From CBDVBZ01 sp965372355 (GTDB lineage: Bacteria > Krumholzibacteriota > Krumholzibacteriia > WVZY01): a DNA stretch of 24,404 bases. The first letter of the stretch is position 1, and every line of letters starts with the position of its first letter. The position numbers and the translations under genes are program-made. The notes below the pieces were generated by a model. It searched no databases. It was not told the origin of the DNA and saw only the letters and a program-made list of their open reading frames with translations. Location: contig CBDVBZ010000047.1 of the NCBI GenBank assembly GCA_965372355.1, positions 1 to 24,404 of the forward strand. The letters are read 5' to 3'. Positions 1 to 7,600 of this stretch are shown here, piece by piece.

Positions 1-20
1 GGATGGGTCTCGGTGAAATC

Positions 21-117
21 AGCCGCGAAGCCGCCGTACAGTGCTACTCCGCCGCGAAGCCGCCGTACAGTGCTACTCCGCCGCAAAACCGCCGTACAGT
101 GCTACTCCGCCGCAAGG
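21..117. repeat. 29-bp tandem repeat, about 3.3 copies
   Basis: Three consecutive 29-bp units begin at 31, 60 and 89, each starting CCGCCGTACAGTGCTACTCC. A partial unit end (GCCGCGAAG) lies just before them. The copies differ only in their last few bases (gcgaag, gcaaaa, gcaagg). The period is not a multiple of three, so a coding repeat is unlikely although frames stay open through it. It lies downstream of the minus-strand gene that ends at 184. I see no spacer structure, so it is not a CRISPR array. The true extent may continue to the left of the window. Confidence 0.9.
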
Positions 118-183
118 CCAAAGCGCGGCTTGTTGTGCACACCCACGTTCGTAAGATCGGTGCAATGGGACAACTCGCCAAAG

Positions 184-636
184 TCAGTTCTGGCGCAGCC
201 TTCTCAACAAACCCAGATAGGATTCGGCGAGTTTCTTTCCGGCGCCGTCGCTCTCAAGCCTGTCAACAAGGGCACAGAGATCCTCCGATGGCTCGTGCCC
301 TCTCTGATATGCCTCAAGCACCAGCTCCAGAGCCCGTTCTTCGCTGGACTCAGCCTCGTTCTCACTACCGATCTGCCTCTGAATGCTCGCCTTCTCGGCG
401 ACCAGACGTGCGTAGGCAGCGATGTACGCCGGTTGCTGCAAGAGCATCGCCGCTGTCGAGGAATCGACCCTTGGAAGCAATTCTGCTGGAGGCCCGGGTA
501 GGAGTGCCGTCGCTGCCTCCACCTCACGAAGGGCTTCGTCAACTTGACCTGCGGCTTTGAGGCCGACGATCCCTGCGATCATGCCGCTGATCTTCTCGAT
601 GATTCGCAGAATGTAATCATCGCGAAACATGCTCAT
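184..636 (-). CDS. small helical protein of unknown function, DUF6483-like
   Basis: A 150-residue soluble protein beginning MSMFRDDYILRIIEKISG. The N-terminal FRDDYILRxIE pattern followed by amphipathic helices resembles proteins annotated as DUF6483, whose function is not known; this assignment is from memory of the family pattern. No signal peptide or membrane segment is visible. The body is rich in Ala, Leu and Glu and reads as helix pairs (EALREVEAATALL, LVAEKASIQRQI, ALELVLEAYQRG), perhaps TPR-like. The ATG at 636 is preceded by AAGGACG; an in-frame ATG at 630 is an alternative. The gene starts 25 bp after the stop of the FKBP gene and is probably co-transcribed with it. Confidence 0.7.
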   Translation of the reverse strand: MSMFRDDYILRIIEKISGMIAGIVGLKAAGQVDEALREVEAATALLPGPPAELLPRVDSSTAAMLLQQPAYIAAYARLVAEKASIQRQIGSENEAESSEERALELVLEAYQRGHEPSEDLCALVDRLESDGAGKKLAESYLGLLRRLRQN

Positions 637-661
637 GGGCGACGTCCTTGATTACCGTGCC

Positions 662-1471
662 CTAGGGCTCTTCATCTCTGACGGTGAGAAGCCAGATGTC
701 GTAGGTCAGGGTCGCGTTGGGGGGAACAGTCTTGCGGTAGCCCTTCTCACCGTAGGCCAGGTGAGGAGGAATGATCAGCTTTCGTTTGCCACCTTCCCGC
801 ATCGTGGCAATACCCTCGATCCACCCGGGGATCAGTTCGCCGCCGCGGAGCGAGAATCGAATGGGCGCGCCTCTATAGTACGAGCTGTCGAACACCGTCC
901 CGTCGTCCAGAAATCCCGAGTAGTGCACGATGATCTCACTGTTGGGCATCGGCAGCTCGCCCTCACCAATGACATAGTCGATATACTGCAGTCCGGTTTG
1001 TGTGACGGCGATCTCGTAACCGACATCGTTCCACTGTGTCGGCGGTATAGGCCCGGGCTCGACCTTCACGAGCTCTACTTCAAATTTGACCCAGGTGTCG
1101 GCGGGGACCATTCCCTTGCCCTCCTTGCCAAAGGCGAGCTCGGGCGGGAGAATCAAGATCCGCCTGCCACCCGGGCGCATCGTCGCAACACCCTCCTCGA
1201 GGCCGGGAAGCACCTGTTCGAACCCCAATCTGAACCGGTACGGCGTCTCACGGTCCTGGTAGCTGTCGAACTGGTCGCCATCGACATACCAGGCCGTATA
1301 GACGATGAACATGATGTCGCCTTTTTTGGCGAGCGATCCCTCACCCTCGGCGATCTCGGCAATCTCGAGGCCGCTGGGCGTCGTCCACTCCGGATGTCTA
1401 CTACAGCCGGTCGATACCAGGGCAATCGACAGGGCGGATATGAGTGTGGATCTGCAAACCCCGAGTTTCAT
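662..1471 (-). CDS. double-domain FKBP-type peptidyl-prolyl isomerase, lipoprotein
   Basis: A 269-residue protein with a basic N-terminus, a hydrophobic stretch and a lipobox-like VSTGC, giving a predicted lipidated Cys23; Ser at -3 is allowed but unusual. Two FKBP domains follow. The first covers about 28-140 (YTAWYVDGDQFDS, VLPGLEEGVATMRPGG, PPELAFGKEG). The second covers about 150-265 (IIVHYSGFLDDGTVFDSS, LIPGWIEGIATMREGG, PPHLAYGEKGY, VPPNATLTYDI). The second keeps the classical active-site pattern (Y, FD, GW, Y) better than the first, which has lost the Trp of the VxGW motif (VLPG-LEEG). It probably helps proline isomerisation during folding of exported proteins at the cell envelope. GGAAAG precedes the ATG. 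It heads a two-gene minus-strand unit. Confidence 0.92.
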   Translation of the reverse strand: MKLGVCRSTLISALSIALVSTGCSRHPEWTTPSGLEIAEIAEGEGSLAKKGDIMFIVYTAWYVDGDQFDSYQDRETPYRFRLGFEQVLPGLEEGVATMRPGGRRILILPPELAFGKEGKGMVPADTWVKFEVELVKVEPGPIPPTQWNDVGYEIAVTQTGLQYIDYVIGEGELPMPNSEIIVHYSGFLDDGTVFDSSYYRGAPIRFSLRGGELIPGWIEGIATMREGGKRKLIIPPHLAYGEKGYRKTVPPNATLTYDIWLLTVRDEEP

Positions 1472-1571
1472 CGTCTTTCCGGGTCAAATGAGCGTTGCCG
1501 ACCATTATGTCGACCTGATATTTCAACAATTTAGTGCTTCTACTATAGCTCGGCAAGTCTCGATTTTCTCT

Positions 1572-1599
1572 TTGAGAGTCGCCCGCAATACTCTAGAAT
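1572..1599 (+). promoter_or_regulatory. sigma70-type promoter of the K+ channel gene
   Basis: TTGAGA (1572-1577, 5 of 6) and TAGAAT (1594-1599, 5 of 6) are separated by 16 bp. Transcription would start near 1606, about 80 nt before the channel ATG. This is the best hexamer pair in the 212-bp divergent region between the FKBP and channel genes. Confidence 0.5.
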
Positions 1600-1684
1600 T
1601 CCGCCTGATAGTCACTCTCGCAGAACAGATACGCCTTTTGCGACATAGGGCGCAGGACTAGCCCACGAGGTCACAGGATAAGTC

Positions 1685-2368
1685 ATGATCCGATTGCTGC
1701 GCGCATACAGAAAGTACGAGGGCCGATTTCTTCTTCTATTTGTTCTTCTCGTCCTGACGATGTTTCTGCTGCCGTACGCTCAGGGGCATCGGGCCCTTAT
1801 GACCATTCTCTTTCTCGCCATACCTCTCGCGGGCGTGTACGCAGCCAGCTACAACAGACGCGCGCTCGTGATCGCCATCATCCTGGTGATCCCGGCGATC
1901 GTCACGGGGACAGCCCTCAATCTCGACACCCAGCTCTTTGCGGTGTGGCTGTCGTACTTGAGTGCTGTGGCATTTTACGGCTTCACCACGACCGTCGTAC
2001 TGACGTACGTTCTCAGACAGAAGACCATTACCGCAGACACGATCTACGGTGCCTTGAGCGTCTACCTGCTTTTGGGTATGACGTGGGCGTTCGCGTTTGC
2101 CGCCGTTGACAACTTCTCGCCCGGATCATTCTTCATCGACACCGCCTACAATCCGGACGGCATGCTGGGGCAAGTGGATTTCTTCTACTATAGCTTTGTC
2201 ACGCTGACGACACTGGGTTATGGAGATATCCTGCCGCTTACGGCACAGGCACGGATGCTCGCCGTTCTCGAGGCAGTTTGCGGCGTGTTATTCACAGCCA
2301 CCCTCATCGCCAGTCTCATGGGGCGACTCCGATATCGCTCCGATGTGGAAGGTGATGGCGCCGGCTAG
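1685..2368 (+). CDS. six-transmembrane K+ channel-like protein (Ion_trans_2 pore)
   Basis: A 227-residue integral membrane protein. Hydrophobic segments lie at about 15-31, 36-54, 59-77, 88-110, 118-141 and 192-214. A pore loop sits between the last two and carries the K+ selectivity filter TLGYGD (176-181) within FVTLTTLGYGDILP. This fits the two-TM Ion_trans_2 pore family with four extra N-terminal helices. No voltage-sensor arginine ladder, RCK/TrkA domain or cyclic-nucleotide domain is present; the tail after the last helix is only about 13 residues, so gating is unclear. AGGATA lies upstream of the ATG. Its TAG overlaps the stop codon of the convergent GbsR-type gene by four bases (CTAG, 2365-2368). 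Confidence 0.9.
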   Translation: MIRLLRAYRKYEGRFLLLFVLLVLTMFLLPYAQGHRALMTILFLAIPLAGVYAASYNRRALVIAIILVIPAIVTGTALNLDTQLFAVWLSYLSAVAFYGFTTTVVLTYVLRQKTITADTIYGALSVYLLLGMTWAFAFAAVDNFSPGSFFIDTAYNPDGMLGQVDFFYYSFVTLTTLGYGDILPLTAQARMLAVLEAVCGVLFTATLIASLMGRLRYRSDVEGDGAG

Positions 2369-2907
2369 CCGAGAAAGCCGAGAAACTTGTTGAGCTTGCC
2401 GCCCATTTTGATCAGCTTCTCGATCTGTTCCTTCGGCATGTCACGAATCTGCTCGTAGAGCGTCCCGACCATTTCCAGAAACTCGAGCATCTCTTCCAGA
2501 CGCTCTTTTGTGTGGGGATCCGGTGCATCGGAACGCTCGAGCTCTTCGAGACAGCCCCTCAACATGGTCACCGTCGGCTCCACTTCTCGCTGTCTGCGCC
2601 CTTCCAGGACCACCTTGAAAAGCTCCCAGACATCTTTGCTCATGGATCCGTAACGATCTCGTCGATCGCCGAGTTCGTGGACGACGTTTACCAGGTCCCA
2701 GTTCTGGAGTTCCTTCAGGCTCGTGCTGACATTGGACCGTGCGACCGACAATGTGGTGGCGATTTCCTCGGCTGTCACCGGCTCGGGAGAAAGATACAGT
2801 AATGCGTGGATCTGGGCGATGGTGCGGTTGACGCCCCAACGCGCTCCCATCTCGCCCCAATGGAGAATGAACTTTTGTTCGGCTTCGGATAAGTCGGGAA
2901 CTGGCAT
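2365..2907 (-). CDS. GbsR/MarR-family transcriptional regulator
   Basis: A 180-residue DNA-binding protein with the GbsR-type winged helix-turn-helix. It starts with FILHWGEMGARWGVNRT, then IHALLYLSPEPVTAEEIA, and a recognition region of VARSNVSTSLKELQNW followed by the wing LGDRRDRYG. A helical C-terminal half probably dimerises. The frame can extend to a TTG at 2940, but the ATG at 2907 fits the family N-terminus and leaves room for a promoter. Relatives respond to osmolytes or stress and often repress neighbouring genes or their own. The adjacent divergent gene and the convergent K+ channel are possible targets; the inducer cannot be read from the sequence. Confidence 0.88.
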   Translation of the reverse strand: MPVPDLSEAEQKFILHWGEMGARWGVNRTIAQIHALLYLSPEPVTAEEIATTLSVARSNVSTSLKELQNWDLVNVVHELGDRRDRYGSMSKDVWELFKVVLEGRRQREVEPTVTMLRGCLEELERSDAPDPHTKERLEEMLEFLEMVGTLYEQIRDMPKEQIEKLIKMGGKLNKFLGFLG

Positions 2908-2947
2908 CGGTGTCTCGCTCGGTGCAACGGTGTACTGCAATTGCGGG

Positions 2948-2979
2948 CTTATAATAAGTCAAATCCCGCTCGTATACAA
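2948..2979 (-). promoter_or_regulatory. GbsR-gene promoter with palindromic operator candidate
   Basis: On the minus strand TTGTAT (2974-2979) and TATTAT (2951-2956) are 17 bp apart. An 11-bp palindrome CTTAT-t-ATAAG (2948-2958) covers the -10 box, the expected place for autorepression by a MarR-like protein. The predicted start near 2944 would leave a 37-nt leader before the ATG at 2907. Confidence 0.4.
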
Positions 2980-3030
2980 CCGTTTTTGGCCGACGACACG
3001 CAGTCACAACAAACACGTGGCCACCCCGGT

Positions 3031-3058
3031 TTGTCTTTTGCAAAAACTTTGCTAAAAT
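3031..3058 (+). promoter_or_regulatory. sigma70-type promoter of the small Cys-rich gene
   Basis: TTGTCT (3031-3036) and TAAAAT (3053-3058) are 16 bp apart, predicting a start near 3065. That position coincides with the upstream GTG of the following frame and therefore favours the ATG at 3086 as the translation start. Confidence 0.45.
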
Positions 3059-3085
3059 ATAAGTGTGACTGAAGGCTATGCAGAA

Positions 3086-3262
3086 ATGACCGTCGGTCTC
3101 TGTGCGACCTGCCAACACGCACAACAGGTTCGGTCGTCGAGGGGACCTACGTATTTTCGATGCCGGCTTTCCGCGAATGACACGCGCTTCGCCAAGTACC
3201 CCGCCTTGCCGGTGCGCTTGTGCCCCGGGTTCGAAATGGAGGACGCCCCGGACGAGCGCTAG
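3086..3262 (+). CDS. small conserved four-cysteine protein, probable zinc binder
   Basis: A 58-residue protein with the pattern MTVGLCATCQHA, then RGPTYFRC, and LPVRLCPGFE near the end. The CxxC plus two later cysteines suggests a small zinc ribbon. The layout matches a widespread family of unnamed bacterial small proteins ending in a P-x-x-P-V-x-x-CPG[FY]E motif; no function is established to my knowledge. The frame can be extended to a GTG at 3065, but that codon falls on the predicted transcription start, while the ATG at 3086 has GAAGG about ten bases upstream. Its stop overlaps the convergent glycosyltransferase stop in CTAG (3259-3262). Confidence 0.75.
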   Translation: MTVGLCATCQHAQQVRSSRGPTYFRCRLSANDTRFAKYPALPVRLCPGFEMEDAPDER

Positions 3263-4467
3263 CTTACAGCAGGCCTGTTGACGCCCTCCCGCGCGGCAGT
3301 TTTTCGCAGCGGGTAGCCCGAGACCGCAGCATCACCGAACAGCGTCAGATACCGCCGGGCAATCCGCGACCACACCATCGGCCGGGTGTAGACGTATGCC
3401 CTCTGCCGCATCGAGCGCATCGAGCGGTCGTCCGACAGAAGATCGTTGATCTCCCTGGCAAGCGCCGCGGCATCGCAAACGGGAACGAGCCTGCCGCGTC
3501 CCTCCGACAAAAGCTCCCTCGCACCGAGAAATGGCGTCGCCACCGCGGCGTTGCCGCAACCGAGCGCGTAGGCAAGAGTGCCGCTCGTTGTTTGATCGAG
3601 GTTGCCGTACGGTGCAACGAAGATATCGGTCTCCGACATGAGGCCAAGAAGCTCCCGCAGATCAACGAAGCGGTCGAGGAATAAAACCCTGTCTCTCACC
3701 CCCAGCTTTTTCGCCCTGTCCTGGAGGCTTCTCCGGTACGATTCGCCCTCCGAGCGCCGGATGACCGGGTGGGTCCTGCCGAGCACGACGTATGTGGTAT
3801 CGGGGTGCCTTTTGACGATCTCGGGCATCGCGTCGATCACATACTCGATGCCTTTGGCCCGGCTGAGCAACCCAAACGTCAACAGGACACGCCCGCGGAG
3901 GCCCAGTTTCCTTTTGTATTCCGGCGGATCAGCGAACGGGACATCGTGTATACCGTGCTGGATGTAAGCGATCTTCCGCCTATCTGCGCCATACACGTTC
4001 TCGAGCAGATCGACGGCGGTGCGGTTCATGACAACCAACCTCTTTGCCCTGCTCGCGATCTCGCTCAACACCTCTCGCTCAGCGGCGAGAGGCTTGGCGG
4101 GCACGGTGTGACACGTAACCACGGCCGGTCGGCGAAGTCTCCGCATCAGGATGAGGATGTGCGCACCCCGTTCGCCCCCGAAGATCCCGAATTCGTGCTG
4201 GATGCTAACGATCCCCCTTCCTGCGGAATCGAGATAGTCGGCGACATCCACATAGTCAACACATCGGTCTTGTCGAATGGTTCGTGTCACGCGGGCGGGA
4301 TACTGATAGCCGCGATCCGTGTCGTTGATGGCGACCACGTAGACGGGCCCGTCGCTGTTTTCCGCGACCGCTTCCGCCAGATCGTACGTAAACGTGGCTA
4401 TACCGCATGCTCGCGGCAAGTAGGTGCCAACAAAGGCTATGTTATCTGTAGTACTGAGCCCGGCCAT
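3259..4467 (-). CDS. GT4-family glycosyltransferase (GT-B fold), paralogue 1
   Basis: A 402-residue cytosolic glycosyltransferase. The N-terminal Rossmann half begins NIAFVGTYLPRACGIATFTYDL and contains SIQHEFGIFGG. The C-terminal nucleotide-sugar half contains LLTFGLLSRAKGIEYVIDAM, YVVLGRTHP and PYGNLDQTTSGTLAYALGCG. This layout matches the GT4 mannosyltransferase-like group; donor and acceptor are unknown. The usual EX7E acidic pair of GT4 is not evident in the QTTSGTLAYAL segment. The start is the ATG at 4467, which has GGAAGGG six bases upstream; a longer frame reaches a TTG at 4488 without support. It follows the GH130 gene on the same strand (174-bp gap) and has a paralogue at 19292. 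Confidence 0.9.
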   Translation of the reverse strand: MAGLSTTDNIAFVGTYLPRACGIATFTYDLAEAVAENSDGPVYVVAINDTDRGYQYPARVTRTIRQDRCVDYVDVADYLDSAGRGIVSIQHEFGIFGGERGAHILILMRRLRRPAVVTCHTVPAKPLAAEREVLSEIASRAKRLVVMNRTAVDLLENVYGADRRKIAYIQHGIHDVPFADPPEYKRKLGLRGRVLLTFGLLSRAKGIEYVIDAMPEIVKRHPDTTYVVLGRTHPVIRRSEGESYRRSLQDRAKKLGVRDRVLFLDRFVDLRELLGLMSETDIFVAPYGNLDQTTSGTLAYALGCGNAAVATPFLGARELLSEGRGRLVPVCDAAALAREINDLLSDDRSMRSMRQRAYVYTRPMVWSRIARRYLTLFGDAAVSGYPLRKTAAREGVNRPAVS

Positions 4468-4641
4468 CACAACCCTTCCACCACACAAGACTTTTGAGCT
4501 GGAGCTGTCTTTATCCGCAGGCGTGTAATCTCAGTGGTTCGCAACAACATGGTACCAGAGTGCATTAGAGCGGGCAAACAGAATATAACGAAGATTTGAA
4601 TAGGGGTCAAGGCAACCCTACGGCGGAGCCGTTTGCAAGGG

Positions 4642-7600
4642 TCAAATGTCCTTCAGGATCGGCACCATGCCGCGCAGTGTTCCTTTTGCGACACCGATCA
4701 CCGTGTCCGCCGCACCATAGTAGACGAGTATTTCGTCGTCCAGGCCAACGACTTCCCGGTCCTCGGCGGGCACGGCCCCGCAGGTAAACACAACTTGCGG
4801 CACCCAGTACCGTTGCCCCTCACCCTCGCCGATCTCGTAACCCAACTCGGGCTCGAGGATTGGGTTCGGCGACTGGTAGATGACGCGCGAGGGATCCTCC
4901 AGATCCATCAGAAGGACGCCGAGACGGTATCGTCGTTGATAGTCGACACCGTGATAGATATTCAGCCAACCATGTGTCGTCTTGATGGGTTGCGCTCCCG
5001 CACCGAGCTTGATGCCATCCCACATCATACCGGAACGCGGGCCGATGACGATTTTCTGTCCCTTGCGCGGCCACGGGCAGTCGAGCTCGTCGAGGTAGGA
5101 GATCCACATGTTGGGCTCGATACGGTGATAGAGGATATAGTGGCCATCGAACTTGTCTGGGTAGAGAACGGCGTCCTTGTTGGGCAGACCCGGGAATCCC
5201 AGGCCGTGGCGTTTCCAGGCGCCGAAGCGATGTCTGAGAAACGCGCTCCTCGTGATAGACGCCATGGCAATCTGAGCCACCTCGCCGTCGTATGCGGTGT
5301 AGAGCATGTACAACCGGTGGCCGATCACGGTCACACGGGGATCCTCCGTGCCCTTCGACTCCGTATCATCGCCGGCGGGTTCGAAGATCGGCTTTTTCAA
5401 ACGGCCATCGATGTGGATACCGTCTTTGGTCCACGCGAGGCCGACGCGCGAGATCTCGTCATCGCCAAACGCTCGGTAGAGGATGTAGATCGTCCCATCG
5501 AGACGGACCGCCGCCGCGTTGAGGACATAGCGTGACTCCCACGAATGCTCGGCGATGGGCTCGAGGAGCGGTCGTTCCAGTGGGCGCTCCAGGCGTGCCG
5601 ACGACAGAGCCCGCGCCGTCGGCGTCTGTGTAATGATAACGTCGGGTTCTTGCACCGATATGCCGAGAAGCTCCGAACTCACGTTCTCGGGCTCGCGCCC
5701 TTCACCGATCATGCGGTCCACGGTTCGGTTGATCGTATCTTCATCACCGAGACCGGCGCGCTCGAGGTACTCTGTGAGAAAATCCATCGTCGCCCAGTCG
5801 CGCTCGACGAGCGAGGAGAGTGGTGACGGGGTTCCGAGCCCACCACGGTAACTATAGCTGGTCCACGTCCACGCCGACAGCGGCACGAAAGTCGCATCGG
5901 GCAGCGTGATGGACAGATGGTAAACATCGACCATTGCACTGAGCAAACGCCCGGCCTCCGCGCTCGCCTCGTGTCGGATGAGTTCGTCGGCAAGACGGTG
6001 GAGCCGTTCGGCAACGGCACGCTGCTGACGGTTTTCGAAAAGATTGTGCGCGCTGAGCACGTGGCGCCCCCAGTGATTGCGCAGCGATGTGACGAGCCTC
6101 TTGCGAAAATCGTTGCCGCCTTCCGCGAATTCCTGCCAGAGACGCGAATGGAACTCGACCCCGACCGTTGTGTGAACGAGCCGCAGAAAAAACGTGAGCC
6201 GGTGGTACTCGCCGCCCCATCCCTTCGGTGTGTTGCCGGCGATCACACGGCCGGCCAGCCTGGCAAGCGGGGTGACGCTCCGTGACTCGAACGATCCGCT
6301 CAGGTACTCGACATTGATCACGACCGGCCGGATCAGGTCCACATGGAACCAGGACGGATCCGCGCTCTCCTCGAGGAGATCCAGCACCTGTTCGAGGTAA
6401 AGGCGCTCCTCCGTGCATGCCGCCATCGCCAGCGCGTCACACGGGTTGTAGCGCTCGATAAGATTCGCGATGCCCTTGAGACGGAGCCGCGTGATCAGGT
6501 TGCGCGGGGGTAAGGCAGTCAGAATGCGGCTTGCCGCCTCCCGCGTCAGCTGAAAACCGGGGGCTTCGGCAAACGTGTAGACCACATGGCGCGCCAGCGC
6601 GACTGCGCCCTTGATGGTCGACAAGTCGTCCGTGAACACCTGTTCTTCGAGCTTGCGGTCGATCTGGACCATGAAATCATGGATCTTCAGGAGGATCGTA
6701 CCCGAGTCCGCCGCTTCGGCGAGACCGAGATGGTCGTCGAGGAAATGCATGAACTCCTGCCGGTAGCGGTCCAGGAGAGACTGGTAGACGTGACTGGCCC
6801 AGACGAGGCCGCCATCCGGCTTCTCCAACTCCTGCGGGAGGACGATCTCGACGTGGGGCACGAACTCCCACGCCCCGATCTTTGGCAGATAGGGCATCGT
6901 TGCGACGCGACGCTCCCGCCACTGCGATCGGAATTCAACCCGGGCCGCGGCAAAACGATCGGCCTGCTTTTCGATCACGTCCTCGGCTTCGCGCCGCACA
7001 ATGGCGGCGGCGCGCTTCGCGTCGACGTGGTTGCCCTCGGCGAGCCGATCCTTGATCGCATCGAGGTCGCGGGTGAGCGTCCACAACCGGGCGAGGAAAA
7101 GTGGAAAGAGCGCGTCGACGACATCTTCGGTGTGATACGTCGTCTCGAACCGGTACGCAAACAAGAAACGATTGACGATCTCCAGCCACTCCTCCGCGCC
7201 GAGACCCGAGCGATTGGGACCGACATCGGCGAAGTGCTCCATGCGCCGACGGAAGTCGTCTGGCAGGATTTCGCGCAAGAGCGTGTTGTCGAAATGGTCG
7301 AATTCACGCTTGAAGCGACGGAAGAGCGCATCGGTGTCGATTGCGTAGCGGGGCGGCACGATGTCGCTCATCGCCGCTCCCAACATGGCCGGGCGCACGA
7401 TCGGCTCGGGTGCATTGAGCCACGTTCGGACGTTTTCTCGGACCTGCTTCATAAGAGTGTACGCAACCTGGCGAAAGACCGGCTTCATGCGGTCCATACC
7501 CAGGCCCCGACGAAAAGAGGCCAGCCCCAACGGCACCTCACACACCGAGTATTCCTCGAGAATGGCGTGCGTGATCAACCACGGGTCGAAGCCAAAGAGC

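Noticed and set aside
21..117. CRISPR array
   Set aside because: Copies are directly adjacent with no unique spacers and no cas genes are present.
3..560. Long plus-strand frames across the left edge
   Set aside because: They run through a 29-bp repeat that is not a multiple of three and then antisense to the 184-636 gene; the product is Arg/Ser/Pro-rich shadow sequence.
629..1534. 301-codon plus-strand frame
   Set aside because: Antisense to the FKBP gene, which has clear domains and a lipoprotein signal.
1515..1535. Further activator site (ATTTCAACA) upstream of the K+ channel
   Set aside because: Only one arm is present; the second arm is missing and there is no -24/-12 promoter nearby.
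4468..4641. sigma54 promoter or activator site upstream of the first GT4 gene
   Set aside because: The nearest minus-strand candidate (TGGTACC...TTGC near 4538-4555) has a 12-bp rather than 10-bp spacing, and no ATTTCA-N3-YGAAAT palindrome is visible.
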